The notes below the pieces were generated by a model. That model saw only the letters and a program-made list of their open reading frames with translations. It was not told the DNA's origin and ran no database searches. The translations under genes and the position numbers were made by a program. A stretch of DNA of 64,000 bases from Branchipolynoe longqiensis (lineage: Eukaryota > Annelida > Polychaeta > Phyllodocida > Polynoidae): assembly GCA_030323885.1 (NCBI GenBank), contig CM059187.1:122107593-122171592 (forward strand), given 5' to 3'. Shown one piece after another: positions 40,641 through 50,639 of the stretch; the first letter of the stretch is position 1, and each line of letters opens with the position of its first letter.

Positions 40641-41235
40641 GCTGAGGGTTGACAGCAGAGAAAATGTGAAAGCTGACTGGCCAATCGTGTGGACGGGAAA
40701 AGTAAACTCGTCCATCCACCCGAAGATGAGTCTGAGGCGCCATGGGTAAGGGAGAAGGGTGTCATGTCGTCCCCATCGAATTCCCGCAAGGCGAGCATTC
40801 CCAAATAAAGTTTGAGTAATGATAGGGTAAAAGATGAGGTAATGTGAAGGTAACTTTGGGGTTACGATAGGGCGGTGAAAGGGTATTGACAAGGTGACGT
40901 TGTAACGATGGTCACGTGACATTGATGGAGTTACTCCTGTGTCGCCTCGGAGGTCATAAGTTCATGTCGGCTTACATAAAGCATCAGCACAAAATCACAC
41001 AGTCTCAGGGCAGTAGCCATAGCCAGCAGAGAGGGAGGTGGGTGATTGCCCCCCTCGCCCCTCCCCCCCCCCCCCCCCAAAAAGAATTAAACCCGGTATG
41101 TAACCTCCGTGAAAAAAACTGGAATGGGCATTTCAGAACCTCTAGATTAAGAAATGTCCTGATTCAAGTTTCTGTTTACCTGCACTGCCATCTTCTCGTC
41201 GTTCTTTCACCGAATGACTTATATATTTCTACCAG

Positions 41236-41370
41236 GGAGCGGGACGTAGCTCAAGTGGTAGAGTGTACACCTGTGAAGGTTTGGATCATCCGATCGATCC
41301 TGCTCAGTGGACACATTTGCAGTTTGGATTATCTTCCGTTCCAATCAGTGGTCTACAACTGGTTCATCAA
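41236..41370 (+). repeat. SINE family S3 with tRNA-like head
   Basis: GGGAGCGGGACGTAGCTCAA, then GTGGTAGAGTGTACACCTGT, supply an A box; ATCGATCCTGCTC is a weak B box. The body continues to CTACAACTGGTTCATCAAAG and is then truncated by an opposed S2 head. Confidence 0.78.
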
Positions 41371-41374
41371 AGTC

Positions 41375-41460
41375 ATTGGTTTGATTCGATCGGGAATTGA
41401 ACTCTCGATCACCGGCACGGGATATCTGCACTCTACCGATTCGGCCACTGCTCCCGGTGA
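41375..41460 (-). repeat. SINE family S2 head
   Basis: On the minus strand: GGGAGCAGTGGCCGAATCGG then TAGAG (A box) and GAGTTCAATTCCC (B box). Only the tRNA-like part remains. Confidence 0.7.
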
Positions 41461-41994
41461 GACATACATATATATATATATATAATTATATATCACAGGG
41501 TTATGTCATATATACCACGAGCCTTTCATAGACATATACATTTAGCATTACCCTATGTTAAGCACCTGATATATATTCAATTGTAACATAGCAACTAGAA
41601 AAACAACGAAGCTAGTTGAAAAAGTGCGGTTTTTGAGGTGTCAGAACAGTCACAAATGTTCTCTGTGGCGGAGTGGTTAGAGTGACTGACATTTTACTAG
41701 GTCGGACTCCTAATCTGAAGGTCAGTGGTTCGATTCCCCATGCCCCAATCTCTGCCAATTTGGATTTCCACCGCTGTGTATAACTTACAGCGTCATCAAA
41801 GGCCAGTTGCTCTCATTCCATGTCTTTGTGGTGTGGGAGGTTAAAAATCCCTTGGGTTGGTAAAAGTGTAGACTCGGGCTTTCTATCGACAAACTGTCTA
41901 AAGGTTGCATTCCATATACGCGTAATGCGTATTGCGTTATGCGTTATGCAGTGAAGTATATAAAAAGTACAGACACACACACAGAAACACAGAA

Positions 41995-42370
41995 ATGAGA
42001 AATATGAAGAATGGGACGGTGCAAACATGTAGGTTTATGCGGCGGACCTGTTAGGAAGCAGTCTTCATGAGAAATATGAAGAATGGGACGGTGCAAACAT
42101 GTAGGTTTATGCGGCGGACCTGTTAGGAAGCAGTCTTCAATGAGAAATATGAAGAATGGGACGGTGCAAACATGTAGGTTTATGCGGCGGACCTGTTAGG
42201 AAGCAGTCTTCATATTTGGGACGGTCCTAACATCCCTCAAAGCAAGCTAAACTGAGCCATGTTTGCACCGTCCCATTCTTCATATTTCTCATGAAGACTG
42301 CTTCCTAACAGGTCCGCCGCATAAACCTACATGTTTGCACCGTCCCATTCTTCATATTTCTCATGAAGAC
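41995..42370. repeat. Three 72-73 bp tandem units facing an inverted copy
   Basis: Units start with ATGAGAAATATGAAGAATGG at 41995, 42067 and 42140. 42257-42370 is the reverse complement of about 1.5 units (CATTCTTCATATTTCTCATG...), separated by about 45 bp. This can form a long stem-loop. Confidence 0.92.
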
Positions 42371-42371
42371 C

Positions 42372-42535
42372 GTAATTATCAGTCGCCTCCTCCAGCCTTA
42401 TATCAATGGACAAATGCGACTGATGCTTTTCTGCTCACACCACCTTGTCCCGGCTGTCCATAATTATCAGTCGCCTCCTCCAGCCGTATATCAATGGACC
42501 AATGCGACTGATGCTTTTCTATTCGCACCACCTTT
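42372..42535. repeat. Two ~82 bp direct repeats
   Basis: TAATTATCAGTCGCCTCCTC...CAGCC.TATATCAATGGAC and GCGACTGATGCTTTTCT occur at about 42372 and 42459. Confidence 0.88.
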
Positions 42536-42775
42536 ACGCATTACGCATTACGCACTGATCGCTACATAGAGCGATCGAGATAATGGATTTCTTTCGCATT
42601 CGCATTCGCATTACGCATTACGCATGTATGGAATGTAGCTCATAGGTTTCAAGGCGTTTCAATTTTTTGTCGCATTCGCATTCGCATTACACATTATGCA
42701 TATATGGAATGCGCCCTTAATGGTGAAAACAAGTCTATTCAGTCTTATCCATGATGGGCAGTATAAATCTTCAAT

Positions 42776-43043
42776 CTTAGTGTTATTGCATTAAATCATA
42801 TTGCTAAGGATATATAACTATGCCACATATAACCGCAAGACCAGGGTATGAGCGCTGACAATTATCTGTCCTTGCGAAATCAATATATATATATTTACGA
42901 CCAAAAAAGGGAGAAATATCTAAGATATTAACGGGGATCAGAAATGATGCTATGATTCTATGAGCTGATCTAGTAACAGCAACAAATGCGAAAATGAGTT
43001 TATATGATCATTGCAATGAGGATGCTTTCCCCAGGAGTTAGCG
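42776..43043. other. Unassigned non-coding stretch
   Basis: No gene or recognised repeat. Confidence 0.4.
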
Positions 43044-43385
43044 ATGTTTGTTTGTTTGTTGTTGTTTTATGTCCTAGCAACATCTAAGGTCATATCAGGA
43101 CGGGTACCGACTTGTGACAGTGTGCACTCATGGCGACTTGATAGTGCTGTCCCACTGGGAAACCAGGCCGCCAGCACCATGACCTGGTATCCCACTCAGT
43201 CACATTATCCTGACACTCAACACACCAGTCCTTGCCCTGTCCTAATAATGCCGAGCGCCTGGATAGGAAGTGACAAGTATCAATTTTTACATCATTGGTT
43301 TGTCTCGACCGGGGTTCGAACCCACGACCCCACGATCTACCAGCACGGGAGACGGACGCTCTAATTCATTCGGCCATCCCGTCTG
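43044..43385 (-). repeat. SINE family S2, near full length
   Basis: On the minus strand: head GGGATGGCCGAATGAATTAG (A box), TCGTGGGTTCGAACCCC (B box), a body with GGCATTATTAGGACAGGGCA, and the tail ATGACCTTAGATGTTGCTAG followed by an ACAACAACAAACAAACA stretch. The best-preserved S2 copy in the window. Confidence 0.85.
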
Positions 43386-43652
43386 GTTCGCAGTTAACGA
43401 TGAAAAGGACCCTATGAGGCCAGACTGGGGGATATGGATCATTACAGCAATACATCAAAGTCAATCTCAGCAATCAAATAGTCATCAGTGGAACCAGGCT
43501 TCTTAACTTTGGTAATAAGCCATGGTGACACCGCAGCGACTGGAGTAGGGCTAAGACAGGGGTTAGAAGACTGCCGAACACACAGTCTAGTATTAGATTA
43601 GGCAGCTGGAATTTGATTGGTTGCTGGAGATTTACGTCCTGGCAATATTTAA

Positions 43653-44080
43653 AATTGCATGGCCCGATGAAACGGGTTTTTTTCAAAACCAAAACACTTA
43701 TCTCAATTTGGTTCTATATATCTGACTTAGATACTAGTGCATTAGCTAAGGAGTGGGGACAGCCTATACAGAATAATCAGTGAATTTATCACCTATTCCC
43801 CTTGGACACCTACTTTGAAACATCCAATATGCAGCAACACTCATTAAGAAATTAGGTCAATCTTGTGGCCTCATTAGCCAAGCCTTCATTCCAATCACTA
43901 TAAGTAACCTAGTCAGGTTCCAGGTTGTCCCACTGTTTTAAGCTGTTTTAAAGTTGCATGGTCTGATGAAGCATAATTTTTTTTTAATGCCAAACCAAAT
44001 ACTTACATTTGATCCTATGTTTCCAACTCAGATGGAACAATGTTAAACTGAAAATCTGATGGTACCCTGGTTTTATTTTC
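43653..44080. mobile_element. Fragments of TTAA-target MITE (family T)
   Basis: Two left-end pieces, each after TTAA: 43653-43756 (ATTGCATGGCCCGATGAAAC ... ATCTGACTTAGATACTAG) and 43952-44045 (AGTTGCATGGTCTGATGAAG ...). The remaining parts are missing. Confidence 0.65.
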
Positions 44081-44837
44081 GGAGGGGGGCATTTTTGTAC
44101 ATCAGATGTTTAAGGAGGGGAATTTTCAATTTCAGACAATTGGTCTTTCTCATTCCACTGCTCCTTGCCCTATCCTAATAATGCCAAACCCCAGGTTAGG
44201 TAGCGACAAGAATCAATGTTTAAGTCATTGGTTTAACACAATCAGGATTGAAACCCAGGGTTTCAAATCCCATGACTTACCAAAAAGCGAAGTGGGCTTC
44301 CAACACATTTGGCCACCCCTTCTACCATTTAGTTAGTTTGAATCATCTTCTGCCAGCTATTTTTTAATCTAATTTTTTTTAATTCATTTTTTTTAAATTA
44401 CAGATGCACAAATACATCAATACTAAATCAATATGTGTAACCAATTTGATTAATCCTATTTCTGGAATTGACTATGGACTGGTTATTAATTATGTAAATT
44501 AAATAAAAACAATTAAATATGTATTATTAAAACTATACATATATATTCCGAAATGATACTGATATTTGTAATGTTGAATATACTGCCATATATGGTATAA
44601 ATTCATAAGTGAATATTATTTTGACTGATATTACACCACTGCCAAACAGCCAATGTATACGGTTAAAAGTACACACAAAAATATAAACACACTAAAATTA
44701 ATTAAACAATGCTAATGTAAATAAAATAATATATATAAAAATCTCACATCACATGCCAACAAACAAATGATGGTGCAATGGCGCCATCAGTAGAAACTAC
44801 CAGGAGACCATGCTACATTTGAATTAGGTCTTCTTTA
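44081..44837. other. AT-rich non-coding stretch
   Basis: Contains an S2-like CTAATAATGCCAAACCCCAG piece near 44174; otherwise AT-rich with no gene. Confidence 0.4.
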
Positions 44838-45833
44838 AGATTTATACTGCCTATCATGGATAAGTCTGAATAGACTTGTTTTCACCATTAGACAGTTTGT
44901 TGATAGAAAGCCCGAGTCTACACTTTTACCGACCCAAGGGATTTTTAACCTCCCACACCATATAGACATGGTATGAGAGCAACTGGCCTTTGATGACGCT
45001 GTATGTAATGGGGCTGCAAATTTGGGCACAAGTTGAACGTGGATGCAGCGTAGTGGACGAGAGAGTAACGGTGGTAAAGCGTAGTGATTCCGTCATTCAA
45101 CGAGAGAGGACAACGTAATGACGCTGACGGAATGTTATGAACGTTATTCCATCGCCAGAACTACGTTGCTTTACGTTACCTTATGTTACTTACGTCATTA
45201 AACTTTGGCAAAATGCTGAACGTACGTTCTCCTGACGTTCTCCTGACGTTCTCCTGACGTTCTCCTGACGTTCTCCTGACGTTCTCCTGACTTTCCCATT
45301 ACGCCGCTTGGACGTTTCCACTCGCTTTAATGTGGGTCAACGAGTGGAATGTAGTGGAACCTAGTGGAACGTAGTGGAACGTAGTGGAACGTAGTGGCAC
45401 GTAGTGGAACGTAGTGAGGAACGTTTGACTAACGTCCGTTTAACGTCATTGACGTTCGCCGAACGTGTACAGAACGTACGGCGAACGTAAACCCTTACGT
45501 TCGCATCACGTCGAAAGTTTTGAACAGGTTCAAAACATTGACGCGCGCCGACATAACACGACGTGACATGATGTAGCTCGACGTCAGTCTAACGTCATTA
45601 TGACGTCATAATAACGTAACCCAACGTACAACAACGTAATGACCAAATGTGATCACGTCAGGCTTACGTTAGCTCATTACGTTGCAGTGTGACAGGGGTA
45701 TTATACACAGTGGTGGAAATCCAAATTGGCAGAGATGGGGGGCACGGGGAATCGAACCACCGACCGTCAGATTAGGAGTCCGACCTAGAAAAAAGTCAAA
45801 CACTCTAACCACTCTGCCAGAGAGAACACCAAA
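44838..45833 (-). repeat. SINE family S1, split by a MITE
   Basis: 44838-45008 carries TATACTGCCTATCATGGATA (tail) through TTTGATGACGCTGTA. 45701-45833 resumes with TTATACACAGTGGTGGAAAT and ends in the tRNA-like head (GAATCGAACCACCGACC, then AACCACTCTGCCAGAG). The intact order is seen at 49575-49870. Confidence 0.88.
45009..45700. mobile_element. Family A Harbinger-like MITE inside SINE S1
   Basis: The right end in reverse complement, TACCCCTGTCACACTGCAAC, matches family A; the left end TGGGGCTG then runs directly into AAATTTGGGCACAAGTTGAA, so a few tens of bases of the left terminus are deleted. TTA on the right (45701-45703) faces TAA on the left (45006-45008). The empty site in other S1 copies reads GTAAGTTATACAC, supporting a TTA target. 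Six tandem GACGTTCTCCT units lie at 45230-45295 and TAGTGGAACG units at 45355-45420. Confidence 0.85.
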
Positions 45834-45969
45834 AAGGTCATCCCACATCACCTGGTCATCACGAGACATCAATACGCGTCATAGCAAGAGGACTTTTGGG
45901 AAGCTTGTCGAAAGTGTTTTAGGTTCTTTCAGCTCCGATTGCTTCAAAACTAGCCAGTTTTCCTCAAAA

Positions 45970-46066
45970 TTACTCTGGAGTAATGATTAGTAAGTTTTTG
46001 CGATCAATTTGATATACTTATCTCAAAAATAAAATAAAAATTCAGACGCCATCGGACCATGGAACT
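45970..46066. mobile_element. Right end of a TTAA-target MITE
   Basis: ATACTTATCTCAAAAATAAA, then GCCATCGGACCATGGAACT followed by TTAA (46067-46070). The left part is absent. Confidence 0.65.
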
Positions 46067-46093
46067 TTAAGGACGGGTGCCGACTTGTGACAG

Positions 46094-46760
46094 TGCGAGT
46101 GGAGAACAGTGTGAGTGGAAGGAGTGGAAGGAGTGGAAGGGGTGGAGGGGGAAGAAGTCAGCAGGCAGAGAAACGATTCTGGGAAAAGGAAGGGAAGAGA
46201 GGAAGGGAAGAGGGAGAGGGGAAGGGTATTGGGAGGGAGTTGTAAAGGGAAGGGAGTGGAGAATGAGGAGGGGAGAGAAGAGGGGACGGGAGGGAGTGGA
46301 ATGGGGAGTGGTGGTGGAAGAAGTGGGGAGGTCAGAGATTGCAGGAGGGGAGGGAGAATGAATACGGAAGGGAAGACGGGAAGGTGAGGGGGGGGGGGGG
46401 GGGAAGTGGAGGAGAAGAGGGGGTGGGGAAGGGAGAGTGGAAATAGAGGGGCAGGTGCTGGAGAAGTTGGAGAAGGAAGGCGACGGCAGAGGAGTGGGAG
46501 GTGGGGAAAGGAAAGGTGGAACGGGAGAGGAGTGGAATGGATAGGAATGGAAAAGGTGGAATGGCAGGAGAAGGAGAGGGGAAGGGACGAGAAGGCTACG
46601 GGTGGGGAACAGAGGCGGGATGGGAGAAGAAGGTTTGGGGACTGGGGAGAGGAATCAGCAGGGAATGGGACTGTGTGGGTGAGGAAGGGGTTGGGAGAGT
46701 GTGTGGAGGAGGACGGGGAGGAGGGGCAGGGGGGGAGGAGTGAGGGGGGTGGCCGCGATG
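46094..46760. repeat. Polypurine tract, ~670 bp
   Basis: More than 90% A/G on the plus strand by eye (GGAGTGGAAGG, GGGAAGGG, GAGGAGG units; a 14-base G run near 46389). Gly/Glu/Arg-rich frames are artefacts. Potential triplex DNA. Confidence 0.93.
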
Positions 46761-46929
46761 TAAGACATGAAGGGTGAGAGATCGGAGGTAATAACTCAAG
46801 GCAGACAGGGGTGGGGGATGATATAAGTTTAAAGCCCGTCTCAGAGTAGCCGATAATACAACTTGAATCCCGTTGATGCGAAATGGGATGTCAGCTAACA
46901 CTGCTCAACTTTTGTTAATTAGTTGGAGC

Positions 46930-47270
46930 GGTTTTGTTTGTTTGTTGTTGTTCTACATCCTAGCAACATCTAAGGTCATATCAGGATGGGTACCAACTTG
47001 TGATAGTATGCACTCATGGAGATTTGATAGTGCTGCCCCACTGGCAAATAAGGTCGCCGGCACCATGATCCGATATCCCACTCAGTCACATTATCCTGAC
47101 ACCAAGCTAACCAGTCCTTGACCTATCCTAATAATGCTGACCACCGGGCTAGGAAGCAAAAAGTATCAATTTTTAAGTCATTGGTTTGACTCGACTGGGA
47201 ACTGAACTCACGAACTTCCGATCTCCCGCACGCGAGGCCTGTGCTCTACCGATTCGGTCACCTCGCCGCA
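46930..47270 (-). repeat. SINE family S2 copy
   Basis: Tail GTTTGTTTGTTGTTGTTCTA and CTAGCAACATCTAAGGTCAT, body CTATCCTAATAATGCTGACC, and head (minus strand) AGGTGACCGAATCGGTAGAG with AGTTCAGTTCCC. Confidence 0.82.
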
Positions 47271-47689
47271 TTCAACACCTGTTATTTGACTGGAAGTTCA
47301 ATAAGGAATATCCACAATCCTTGCCACCCAACCCTACCCAATGCTCGACGACCATGATCAATAAGATTCGCGGCGATATATTACCGTTTGGTATGAGGCG
47401 AGCTTAAGGCCTATATCCCAGGAAGTAAGGAATGTGAAAAGGCGGCACCGGCGATGGTGAGGGTGGTGATGACGATGGTGTTGGTGATGATAGTGGTGGT
47501 TGTGGTGATGGTGTTGGTGTGGGTTGTGAGGGATGCTGGTGATGATGCTTGCAGTGATGATGATGATGATGATGATACCGCTGATGTCAGTGATATGTGC
47601 AACGTGCGTGGACCAATGACGTGCAGTAAGAGTTGCGATTAGGGATGCCAGCCGGGCATTAGCTCGGGTATGTGTGAATTAGAATTGAG
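47271..47689. other. Unassigned stretch with GGTGATGATGGTG repeats
   Basis: 47455-47590 is a degenerate (GATGGTG/GATGAT)n repeat. No gene. Confidence 0.5.
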
Positions 47690-48291
47690 CTGAAGGCGGA
47701 CCGGCGGGCTTTGAATGACAGCCCCGGCTAGGCAGTCGAGCGGGCGGCCGGGCGGCCGGACGGGCGGGTGGGACGGAGAGATAGGGGGCTTTACCACGAG
47801 AGAGGCTGCTACGGGGCAGCGTCAGGGGAGGAGGCGGGCGGGCGGCGGGAGAGAGAGAGAGGGGGAGAAGGAGAGGGTTTCCATGCCCAGCATCAATTTT
47901 GTATCGGGTCGCCATTACAGAAGTGTAGTTGTTAAGCCACGTTAAATGGCACCCACGAGAGCGGGCGGCGGGCAGAATGGCGAGTTTTACCCGGCAGTGT
48001 GATACCCGAAAAGCCGTCCTTCTAAAGCGCCTAGCGGGCTACTTAATCACCCCACTCTCCCCTCCGTCCATACATACACGCAGACACACAGACACATGCA
48101 GACACACACAAGCAGACACACGCCTGCGCTCAGACCGAGCAATCATTTCATCCCCGACACTGCCCGCCTTCCGCCCTTGACTTCCGTCGCAACCACACGC
48201 CGCCCGTGCGATATTTTCCCGGCACTTCCGGTCCTTGTCGGCGGGTTAATGTCGACGGTGTCGGCGGGCGGCCGTCGTCCGACAGGGGACT
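47690..48291. other. GC-rich non-coding stretch
   Basis: CpG-rich, with a CGGGCGGGCGGC stretch at 47740-47770 and another at 47830-47850, and an ACAC-rich patch at 48070-48120. Possibly a CpG island; no ORF has a recognisable domain. Confidence 0.4.
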
Positions 48292-48655
48292 AGTGTGTGT
48301 GTGTGAGTGTATGTGTGGGTGTGTGGGTGTGTGGGTGTGTGGGTGTGTGGGTGTGTGGGTGTGTGGGTGTGTGGGTGTGTGGGTGTGAGGGTGTGTGGGT
48401 GTGTGGGTGTGTGGGTGTGTGGGTGTGTGGGTGTGTGGGTGTGTGGTGTGTGGGTGGTGTAGTGGGTGTGTGGGTGTGGGAGTGTGGGTGTGTGGGTGTG
48501 TGGGTGTGTGGGTGTGTGTGTGGGTGTGTGGGTGTGTGGGCGTGTGGGTGTGTGGGTGTGTGGGTGGGTGTGTGGGTGTGTGGGTGTGTGGGTGTGTGGG
48601 TGTGTGGGTGGGTGGGTGTGTGGGTGTGTGGGTGTGTGGGTGTGTGGGTGTGTGC
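48292..48655. repeat. (GTGTGGGT)n array, ~360 bp
   Basis: Near-perfect 8 bp units with small interruptions at 48440-48490. GGG triplets spaced by five bases could form three-layer G-quadruplexes on the plus strand. Open frames (Cys/Gly/Val or His/Thr/Pro) are artefacts. Confidence 0.95.
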
Positions 48656-48839
48656 TGGAGGAGGGGAGGGCTTGCAATGTACATCCGTCCGACAACAAAT
48701 GGAGTAAGTAGTCGGCCAACTCAAAAACACTGGGCTACCCTTATAACACACACCACAGAGTGGGAATGATTGTAGGGTTCAGGGCCTAAGAACTCACTTC
48801 CTCCTCTTCTTTACCTAAGCACATACGAATACACCCAAT

Positions 48840-49190
48840 ACAAATACATACGTGCCCATTCGCACATACACAAATGGTCATAGACCTGAGATATATACAA
48901 ATACTCACCGACATATCTATGTACACACATGCCCATTCGCACATAGACAGATGCATATACACACTGGGCATAACACATACTCACCGACATATATATTCAC
49001 ACACATGCCCATTCGCACAAAGACAGATACATATATAAACTGGACATAACACATACTCACCGACATATATATTTACACACATGCCCATTCGCACATAGAC
49101 AGATGCATATATACACTGGGCATAACACAGACTCACCGACATATATATTTACACATATGCCCATTCACACATACACAAATGTACCTAGGC
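48840..49190. repeat. ~76 bp tandem repeat, four units
   Basis: ACTCACCGACATATxTATxT, then ACACACATGCCCATTCGCAC and AGACAGATxCATAT recur with starts near 48903, 48979, 49054 and 49131. Confidence 0.9.
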
Positions 49191-49235
49191 ACAAACATAT
49201 ATACATACATTGACACTCATACATCACAGCCGAGT

Positions 49236-49495
49236 CAAACCTATGACTTATATAATTGATACCTGGTGCTACCTAGCCTGGCGCTCTGAATTAATAGAAT
49301 AAGACAAGGACTAGTTAGCACAGTGTCAGGGTAATGTGACTGTGTGGGATATTGGGTCATGTTGCCGGCAGCGTGGTCTCCCAGTGTGGCTGCACTATAA
49401 AGTCGCCACAAGTGCGCACTGTTACAAGTTGGTGCCCGTCCTGATATGACCTTAGATGTTGCTAGGATGTGAACCAACAACAAACATATCCAGAT
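49236..49495 (+). repeat. SINE family S2, 5'-truncated
   Basis: Body (GTGTCAGGGTAATGTGACTG) and tail (ATATGACCTTAGATGTTGCT, ACCAACAACAAAC) in plus orientation, without the tRNA-like head. Confidence 0.78.
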
Positions 49496-49574
49496 GCAGA
49501 TATACGCAACACACTTCCACCTACACACATAAAAATAAACACATATAACACATATAAACATCCCAAAGATTTTT

Positions 49575-49870
49575 TTGTTATACTGCCTATCATGGATAAG
49601 TCTGAATAGACTAGTTTTCACCATTAGACAGTTTGTTGATAGAAAGCCAGAGTTTACACTTTTACCGACCCAAGGGATTTTTAACCTCCCACACCACATA
49701 GACATGGTATGAGAGCAACTGGCCTTTGAAGATGCTGTAAGTTATACACAGCAGTGGAAATCCAAAATGGCAGAGGTGGGGGCATGGGGAATCGAACCAC
49801 CGACCTTCAGATTAGGAGTCCGACCTAGAAAAAAAGTCAGAGACTCTGCCCACTCCGCCACAGAGAACAC
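49575..49870 (-). repeat. SINE family S1, uninterrupted copy
   Basis: Runs continuously from TATACTGCCTATCATGGATA through CCATTAGACAGTTTGTTGAT, GATGCTGTAAGTTATACACA and the B-box region GAATCGAACCACCGACC to CCACTCCGCCACAGAGAACA. It gives the empty-site sequence for both MITE insertions in other S1 copies. Confidence 0.85.
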
Positions 49871-50435
49871 CACATCCAGTACACACATATCCACGTACAC
49901 ACACAAACATGCATAAACATCCACTTACATATACACTACATATTATATATCCACCTACACACATATACACATATAGACAATATCCAAAATGCAATATAGT
50001 GTGCCTACCAGCCTGCCTTGACACACCAGCTCCCCGATCTCCAGTGCAGTGCTACTCACTCAGCCGTACTTGCTAAGGAATGACACGCGAAATACTTTCC
50101 AAGGCTCCGTTACACCACACTTCTCAGCCGGGAAAATTAGTAACAGTCTCCACACTTAGGTATATCCTGCCGTCCACCCTTCCATGGTCGGGCGACGATC
50201 CGTCGGTGCTTAACCTTTTGTTCTGTGTAAAAGCAACAACAAAAAACTGCACCTCCAGTAGTTAATGGCCGTCTTGTGGCGGCCGCTGGTTGTTGAAGGC
50301 GGGATGTGTGTATGTGGGAGGTGGGGGGTGTGGGGGTGTGGGGGTAGGTATGGATGGAGGGGACAGGAAGCTAACAACTTACTGCTGAGCTAAGCACTGT
50401 TCGCTGTAGTAATGGGAAGGCGCCAGTATTAGGTA
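49871..50435. other. Unassigned non-coding stretch
   Basis: No gene; ACACATATCCAC-type repeats at 49880-49980 and a G-rich patch near 50310-50345. Confidence 0.4.
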
Positions 50436-50615
50436 CTGAAAGAAGGGCTAGTTCGTTATCAAAGGCACCACACGTAGAGAGGGACAGAGAAAAGGACAGG
50501 GAGTGTGTGTGGGGGTGGACTAGGCGCTGGTCTTTTATACTGAAGAAGGGCTAGTTCGGTACCAAAGGCACCACAAGTAGAGAGCGACAGGGAAAATGAC
50601 AGAGAGTGTGTGTGT
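50436..50615. repeat. ~102 bp direct duplication
   Basis: TACTGAA.GAAGGGCTAGTTCG, CAAAGGCACCACA.GTAGAGA and GGGAGTGTGTGTG-like ends occur at about 50436 and 50538. Confidence 0.88.
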
Positions 50616-50639
50616 GGTGGTTGGGGAGGGTGTTCAGTG

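Larger units (their letters stand above)
41902..42717. mobile_element. TAA-target MITE with tandem and palindromic core
   Basis: The left end AGGTTGCATTCCATATACGC pairs with the right end in reverse complement, AGGGCGCATTCCATATATGC. TAA lies on both sides (41899-41901, 42718-42720), exactly inside the SINE S1 target. Sub-terminal regions carry GCATTACGCATTACGCAT and CGCATTCGCATT arrays. No ORF. The 3 bp TAA target suggests Harbinger-type mobilisation. Confidence 0.88.
41661..42775 (+). repeat. SINE family S1, split by a MITE
   Basis: The head has a tRNA-like A box (TGGCGGAGTGGTTAGAG, about 41667) and B box (GGTTCGATTCCCC, about 41728). The body runs to CGACAAACTGTCTA at 41900, is interrupted by the MITE 41902-42717, and resumes at 42718 with TAATGGTGAAAACAAGTCTA...TTATCCATGATGG. 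Uninterrupted order is seen at 49575-49870. Confidence 0.88.

Noticed and set aside
41236..41750. Possible tRNA genes with A and B boxes
   Set aside because: No full cloverleaf, and sequence continues into SINE bodies seen in several copies. Treated as tRNA-derived SINE heads.
46077..46777. Gly/Glu/Arg-rich frames in the polypurine tract
   Set aside because: Composition artefact; no stops are expected in G/A-only sequence apart from TAA/TGA/TAG-like words, and no domain is seen.
48292..48655. Telomere
   Set aside because: Unit GTGTGGGT is not the TTAGGG repeat of animals, and it is internal with unrelated sequence on both sides.
48148..48769. His/Thr/Pro and Cys/Gly/Val frames resembling metal-binding proteins
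   Set aside because: Artefacts of the GTGTGGGT array.
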